In this document: positions 38,540-42,369 of the stretch, piece by piece
Layout of the letters: the number at the start of each line of letters is the position of its first letter
How positions within the stretch are numbered: the stretch's first letter is position 1
Source of the DNA: Myxococcota bacterium
Lineage (GTDB): Bacteria > Myxococcota_A > Polyangia > Palsa-1104 > JAEUJZ01
Assembly: GCA_025057315.1 (NCBI GenBank)
Contig: JANWXW010000009.1
Coordinates: forward strand, 1-42,369
DNA: 42,369 bases
Direction of reading: 5' to 3'
The notes under the pieces: generated by a model
What the model saw: the letters and a program-made list of their open reading frames with translations, nothing else
Told to the model about the DNA's origin: nothing
The model's database searches: none
Translations under genes and position numbers: made by a program

Positions 38540-39433
38540 CTAGGCGCTGCGCGCCTGCTGCCCGACCTGCTCCAAAAACTCGAGCACCGCGGCGCTCACT
38601 GCCTCGGGTTTCTCCAGATTCGGCATGTGTCCACAATCGGGCAGCGCAACCAGCCGGACATTGCGCATCCGTCCGACCCAAGGCAGCACGTCCCGGAAGG
38701 GAAGCAGCCGGTCTTTCGTCCCCCAGATGACCAGTGTGGGCAGCGTCAGCTCCTCTATCCGAGGAAGGACATTGCTCATCAAATCCTTCACCATCGGGCT
38801 GACATAGTAGGCAAAATCCCACAGGAAACGGGGATCTTGTCGCTCCAGCACCGTGCGCAGGAAGTGATCCGTATGCGCGTTGCGCGTGGCAAAGACGCTG
38901 CGCAAGATGCCGCGGACCGTCAGCCGTAGCACAGGCGCCAGCACATAGGGTCGGAATAGCCAGCGGGCTCCGATGTGGAACAGCCGCGGAAACGTGTGAA
39001 ATCCCGAGCTGTTCATCAGCACCAAGCCGGCGGCGCGCGCCGGGTGCTCTAGGGCCACCTGGGTGCACACCATCCCGCCGTAGGAATGGCCCACCAGCAC
39101 GGCCCGGTCGATCCTCAGGTGATCGAGCAGGCCCACCACCGCCTGCGCCATCAACGACAGGCTGTAGCGGCAACGCGGCTTGGCCGATCGCCCGCAGCCC
39201 GGCAGGTCCAGCCCGGCCACGCGGGTCCTGCTCGCCAGCGGCGGGGCCACGTGTTCCCACAGCGTCATGTTCAGGCCCAGGGCGTGCACCAGCACGACGG
39301 GGGGCAGGTCTGTGGCAGTGCCGGCGTCGAAGTAGCAGACCGGACCCAGCGGCGAGATGCCGTCAGCAAACTGGTCAGGGTAGGGGAACGTTTCGGACCG
39401 GAGTGGTTCTAGCTCCGTCGCGATGCGGTTCAT
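38540..39433 (-). CDS. Alpha/beta hydrolase
   Basis: The 297-residue soluble enzyme shows the oxyanion region VVLVHALGLNM, the DLPGCGRSAKP turn, the nucleophile elbow LVGHSYGGMV (Ser117), the acid in IWGTKDRLLPF (about 242-250) and the histidine in DCGHMPNLEKPE (about 270). All three catalytic residues are in place. The family covers esterases, lipases and haloperoxidase-like enzymes, and the substrate cannot be told. The neighbouring acyltransferase suggests lipid metabolism. Start is ATG 39433; TATATT ends 8 nt upstream and no Shine-Dalgarno is clear. Confidence 0.9.
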   Translation of the reverse strand: MNRIATELEPLRSETFPYPDQFADGISPLGPVCYFDAGTATDLPPVVLVHALGLNMTLWEHVAPPLASRTRVAGLDLPGCGRSAKPRCRYSLSLMAQAVVGLLDHLRIDRAVLVGHSYGGMVCTQVALEHPARAAGLVLMNSSGFHTFPRLFHIGARWLFRPYVLAPVLRLTVRGILRSVFATRNAHTDHFLRTVLERQDPRFLWDFAYYVSPMVKDLMSNVLPRIEELTLPTLVIWGTKDRLLPFRDVLPWVGRMRNVRLVALPDCGHMPNLEKPEAVSAAVLEFLEQVGQQARSA

Positions 39434-40053
39434 CGCTGCTCAATATAGCGCGTCCGGGCCGGGGGTACCTCCCTGTCATAGCGGTGCAGTGGGCTCAGGG
39501 GGGGCCTGGCTCCTCTGGGGGGCTCGTGTCGGACCGGCGGGGTGGGACGTAGCAGACCTGGTCCACGCTCGGCGCTGCCGCCCCCAGCATCTCGAACGCC
39601 ACGCGGCGGGTCCTCTGCCGGTCCGGTCCGGCCCCACTGGGAGCGGAGCCGCGGGTTCCGAGCGGGGCCGTCGGCTGGGGCCGTACGGGTTGGTCAGCCA
39701 GCGGAGCGCGCTGTGCACGCGGCTTTGCGACAGCCGTTGTGTGCTTTGCTTCCGTCGCAAGGGATTGAGCTGGAATTTGGCTCCCGCTGCGGAACCCGGG
39801 TCCTGCACCCAGCAGATGGGTGGGGCAGGTGGGCCTTGTGGGCTCAGGGCGTCGACGAGAGCAGCACAGACCGGGGTTGGGGTGACGGCGCGGTGTCGGT
39901 AGCAACCTTACGGTGCGTTGCGCGGGTGGCAACCTCGTGGTGCGCGCCGGCTTTGTCGGGTGCAGCGCCTGGTGGCGGCTCTCTCAGGGGACAACCGGTA
40001 GACGGGGCAACCGCTGAGCGAGGCGGCACAACCCAGGGCGCAGACCGCCGGGC
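39434..40053. other. Non-coding region downstream of aceA
   Basis: No gene is supported in these 620 bp; open frames are GC-driven, Arg/Pro/Gly-rich. A near-repeat of ggtagcaacctta / ggtggcaacctcg occurs about 27 bp apart near 39899-39945, and several short inverted repeats are present. A TATATT element near 39442-39447 may be the promoter of the hydrolase-acyltransferase pair. Confidence 0.55.
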
Positions 40054-41376
40054 CTAACAGAACTGCTCCGCCTCGGTGGATCCGGCCAGAGCGGTGGTCG
40101 AGCACGTGCCCCCGCTGATGACCTCTGCCACGGCGTCGAAGTAGCCCGTGCCCACCTCGCGCTGGTGGCGCACCGCGGTAAATCCCTGCGCCTCGGCCGC
40201 AAACTCGGCGCGCTGCAGCTCGGCGTAGGCAGCCATGCCGCGGGTCCGGTAACCGCGCGCCAGCTCGAACATGCTGTAGCTTAGCGCGTGGAAGCCCGCC
40301 AGCGTCACGAACTGGAAGCGGTAGCCCATGGCACCCAGTTCGCGCTGGAAGCGGGCAATGGTGGCAGCATCGAGCTTGCGCTCCCAGTTAAACGATGGAG
40401 AGCAGTTGTAGGCCAGCATCTTGCCCGGGAACTCAGCATGGATGGCCTCGGCGTAGCGACGTGCCTCGTCGAGATTGGGCTCGGCGGTCTCACACCAGAT
40501 GAGGTCGGCATAGGGCGCGTATGCCAAGCCGCGCACGATGGCAGCAGACAGGCCCCCCCGGAAGCGGAAGAATCCCTCCGGGGTGCGTTCGCCGGTCAAG
40601 AAGGGAGCATCGCGCTCGTCGATGTCGCTGGTCAGCAGCTGGGCGCCGTTGGCGTCGGTACGGGCCAGCAGCAGCGTAGGCACGCCCTCGATGTCGGCAG
40701 CCAATCGAGCCGCCACCAGGTGGCGCACGGCGGTCCGGATTGGAATGAGAACTTTACCTCCCATATGTCCGCACTTCTTTTCGCTCGCCAGCTGGTCCTC
40801 GAAGTGGACCCCGGCCGCGCCAGCGTCGATCATGGCCTTCATGAGCTCGAAGACATTGAGCGGACCACCGAAGCCGGCCTCGGCGTCGGCAACGATGGGG
40901 GCGAACCAATATGGTCCGTCCACACGCCCCTCAGCGCGGTGGATCTGGTCGGCGCGACGGAAGGTCTCGTTGATGCGTCGCACCAGATGAGGCACGCTGT
41001 TGCTCGGGTATAGGCTCTGGTCAGGGTACATCTGGCCCGCCAGGTTTGCGTCGGCGGCGACCTGCCACCCGCTAAGGTAGATGGCCTTCAGACCGGCCTT
41101 GACCTGCTGCAGTGCCTGGCAGCCGCTGAGAGCCCCCAGCGCTGGTACGAATGGCTCCTCGTGGAGCAGGCGCCACAGCCGTTCGGCGCCCATGCGGGCC
41201 AGGGTGTGCTCAATCTGAACGGTGCCGCGCAGGCGCACCACGTCCTGGGCCGTGTAGGGACGGTGGATGCCGCGCCAGCGTGGGCTGGTCTGCCACTCTC
41301 GCGCCAGCAGCGCGGCATCATCGGACTCACTCGAGGGGCCGGCGGAGGCGGGTCGTTTGTGTTCAGCCGTCAACAT
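40054..41376 (-). CDS. aceA: Isocitrate lyase
   Basis: The enzyme cleaves isocitrate to glyoxylate and succinate, the first step of the glyoxylate shunt. The 440 residues contain the catalytic [11 protein letters not shown] motif (Lys200-Cys202-His204) and the family blocks [38 protein letters not shown] and [10 protein letters not shown]. Its length is that of the prokaryotic AceA class. ATG 41376 follows AGGAGGAA. It is 18 bp downstream of the malate synthase gene on the same strand, so both shunt enzymes are made from one operon. Confidence 0.96.
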   Translation of the reverse strand: MLTAEHKRPASAGPSSESDDAALLAREWQTSPRWRGIHRPYTAQDVVRLRGTVQIEHTLARMGAERLWRLLHEEPFVPALGALSGCQALQQVKAGLKAIYLSGWQVAADANLAGQMYPDQSLYPSNSVPHLVRRINETFRRADQIHRAEGRVDGPYWFAPIVADAEAGFGGPLNVFELMKAMIDAGAAGVHFEDQLASEKKCGHMGGKVLIPIRTAVRHLVAARLAADIEGVPTLLLARTDANGAQLLTSDIDERDAPFLTGERTPEGFFRFRGGLSAAIVRGLAYAPYADLIWCETAEPNLDEARRYAEAIHAEFPGKMLAYNCSPSFNWERKLDAATIARFQRELGAMGYRFQFVTLAGFHALSYSMFELARGYRTRGMAAYAELQRAEFAAEAQGFTAVRHQREVGTGYFDAVAEVISGGTCSTTALAGSTEAEQFC

Positions 41377-41394
41377 GTCTCTTCCTCCTGGGCG

Positions 41395-42369
41395 TCAGAC
41401 AGGGTCGTGCCAGCCCTGCAGGATCATCTCCTCGCTGAGTCGGCGTGCTTGAACCATCCGCTCGCGGTCCTGCACCCCTTCCGGCAGGGCCAGGATCTTT
41501 TCCAGTTCCTCGTCGTAGAGGCGGCGCAGCAGCGCGGGGGTGTGCGGCACATCGCGACCGCTGTCGTCCAAAATGGGGACCCGGCCGCAGTGCTGCATGC
41601 GCTGCGCAAGCATCAGGCGGTAGATGCGGTCGGTGGCCAGGTCCTCCATGTAACCATCGATCAGGCTGGCGCCCTTGCCGCGCAGCACGCCGTAGCGGTA
41701 TAGGATCGTTACCCGCGCCGCAGCCCGCGATCCCGCCAGCGTTCGCTGCCCCACGCCCTCTGGCACCGGCCGCAGGTCAGGGTACCGCTCCACCCGGGCC
41801 GGCCGCCGATGGAGCTGGTTGGGGAAGGGAAACTGGCGCACGGCGATCTCGTTCTGGTCCGGGTGGCCGGTCCAGGCGCCGTCCATGAGCGCGTCGGCCT
41901 CGTTTTTTTTGTCTGCCGCCAGCACAGCCAGCGCGCGCGCGTTCAACGCCTCGTCGGTGCGGCTGGGATACAGCGCTGTCATGCCCCCGATGGCCAAGAT
42001 GCCCCGTCGATGGCACAACTCAGGCAATAGCTCCCGCAGCCGCTGGAAAAACGGGACATCGTGCGGGATGCTGTTGCGATCTGGCAGCACCCAGCGCGGG
42101 TCCATCAAGTTAAAGTGGATGAGGCTGGCCATGTAATCCCAGCGCCCCAGGTTCAACCCAAGAAGGTGCTCGCGCAGGTTGAAGATAAACTCCTCGATCT
42201 GGTAGGCGAGCGGGTGGGACTCGACCAGCGCCATGCACTTGATGGCATCGTGCGGCAGCCCCCGCATCCGGGCCAGGCGTTGGAGCACATCGCGCCACCA
42301 AAGGGCTTCTTTGGCCGATTCAGATTTGGGAATATATATACACAATGGATGGCGCAACCGACCCACATC
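41395..42369 (-). CDS. aceB: Malate synthase, N-terminus outside the window
   Basis: The C-terminal 324 codons of a malate synthase run off the window end. The enzyme condenses glyoxylate and acetyl-CoA to malate. Visible blocks are IKCMALVESHPLAYQIEEFI, LREHLLGLNLGRWDYMASLI, GILAIGGMTALYPS and ALMDGAWTGHPDQNE (with an active-site Asp), then the C-terminal helices. A GTG at 42364-42366 opens the frame, but homology enters mid-protein, so the true start lies beyond the end. It is upstream of aceA in the same operon. Confidence 0.92.
   Translation of the reverse strand, partial: DVGRLRHPLCIYIPKSESAKEALWWRDVLQRLARMRGLPHDAIKCMALVESHPLAYQIEEFIFNLREHLLGLNLGRWDYMASLIHFNLMDPRWVLPDRNSIPHDVPFFQRLRELLPELCHRRGILAIGGMTALYPSRTDEALNARALAVLAADKKNEADALMDGAWTGHPDQNEIAVRQFPFPNQLHRRPARVERYPDLRPVPEGVGQRTLAGSRAAARVTILYRYGVLRGKGASLIDGYMEDLATDRIYRLMLAQRMQHCGRVPILDDSGRDVPHTPALLRRLYDEELEKILALPEGVQDRERMVQARRLSEEMILQGWHDPV

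Overview
The window is very GC-rich, gene-dense bacterial chromosome. Its content points to the Myxococcota (myxobacteria and relatives) or a close deltaproteobacterial group. The pointers are an rpoN/hpf/ptsN/hprK/rapZ/EIIA/HPr/EI regulatory PTS cluster, a eukaryote-like Ser/Thr kinase placed directly after frr, a MshEN-domain protein, a TMTC-like glycosyltransferase with TPRs, and a homologue of cycloeucalenol cycloisomerase, a sterol enzyme. No phage, integrase, transposase, CRISPR array or rRNA was recognised.

Layout. 1-1290 (+) is a decayed APC-family (ethanolamine-permease-like) transporter. 1353-2705 (-) is a lipoprotein frame with no normal start codon, followed by a tRNA-Glu(TTC) gene (2793-2865, -). 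2918-10019 (-) is one long operon read rpoN > hpf > ptsN > hprK > rapZ > EIIA-Man type > HPr > EI: a phosphorelay with its kinase, two output EIIA proteins and no sugar permease. 10020-10732 is non-coding with a 72-74 bp repeat array. pyrG (-) then diverges from a (+) operon rpsB-tsf-pyrH-frr-Ser/Thr kinase (12658-17256). 17427-20514 holds a secreted ComEA-like helix-hairpin-helix protein, a conserved 97-residue protein, a membrane-anchored hypothetical, a response regulator with a degenerate GGDEF-like half, and a 29-residue membrane microprotein behind a good sigma-70 promoter. 20607-21707 (+) is a protein I read as a divergent RelA/SpoT-fold protein. 21708-22551 is repeat-filled. 22552-27630 (-) is TMTC-like glycosyltransferase > active M16 protease > inactive M16 partner. 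27764-29290 (+) is a lipoprotein. 29268-31145 (-) is an N6-adenine DNA methyltransferase-like protein. 31212-32557 (-) is a thioredoxin-like protein and the sterol isomerase homologue. 32695-36399 (-) is MshEN protein > guaB > orphan MalG-type ABC permease. 36400-37216 is repeat and AT-richer sequence. 37217-39433 (-) is a two-TM small protein, an MGAT-like acyltransferase and an alpha/beta hydrolase. 39434-40053 is non-coding. 40054-42369 (-) is the glyoxylate shunt, with malate synthase (cut by the window end) ahead of isocitrate lyase.

Themes. (1) pyrG and rpoN are normally separated by KDO and Lpt (lipopolysaccharide) genes in related bacteria; here a repeat array lies between them. Next to a sterol-type enzyme this raises the question of an unusual outer membrane. 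(2) Every long intergenic region carries duplications spaced about 64-77 bp, and short tandem duplications also mark genes, including the dead permease. (3) Several genes that begin transcription units have a -10-like hexamer 4-11 nt before the start codon and no Shine-Dalgarno, suggesting leaderless mRNAs, while several operon-internal genes have strong AAGGAG-type sites. The most novel-looking items are the RelA-like protein, the bacterial cycloeucalenol cycloisomerase homologue, the microprotein with its own operator-like inverted repeat, and the lost LPS block.
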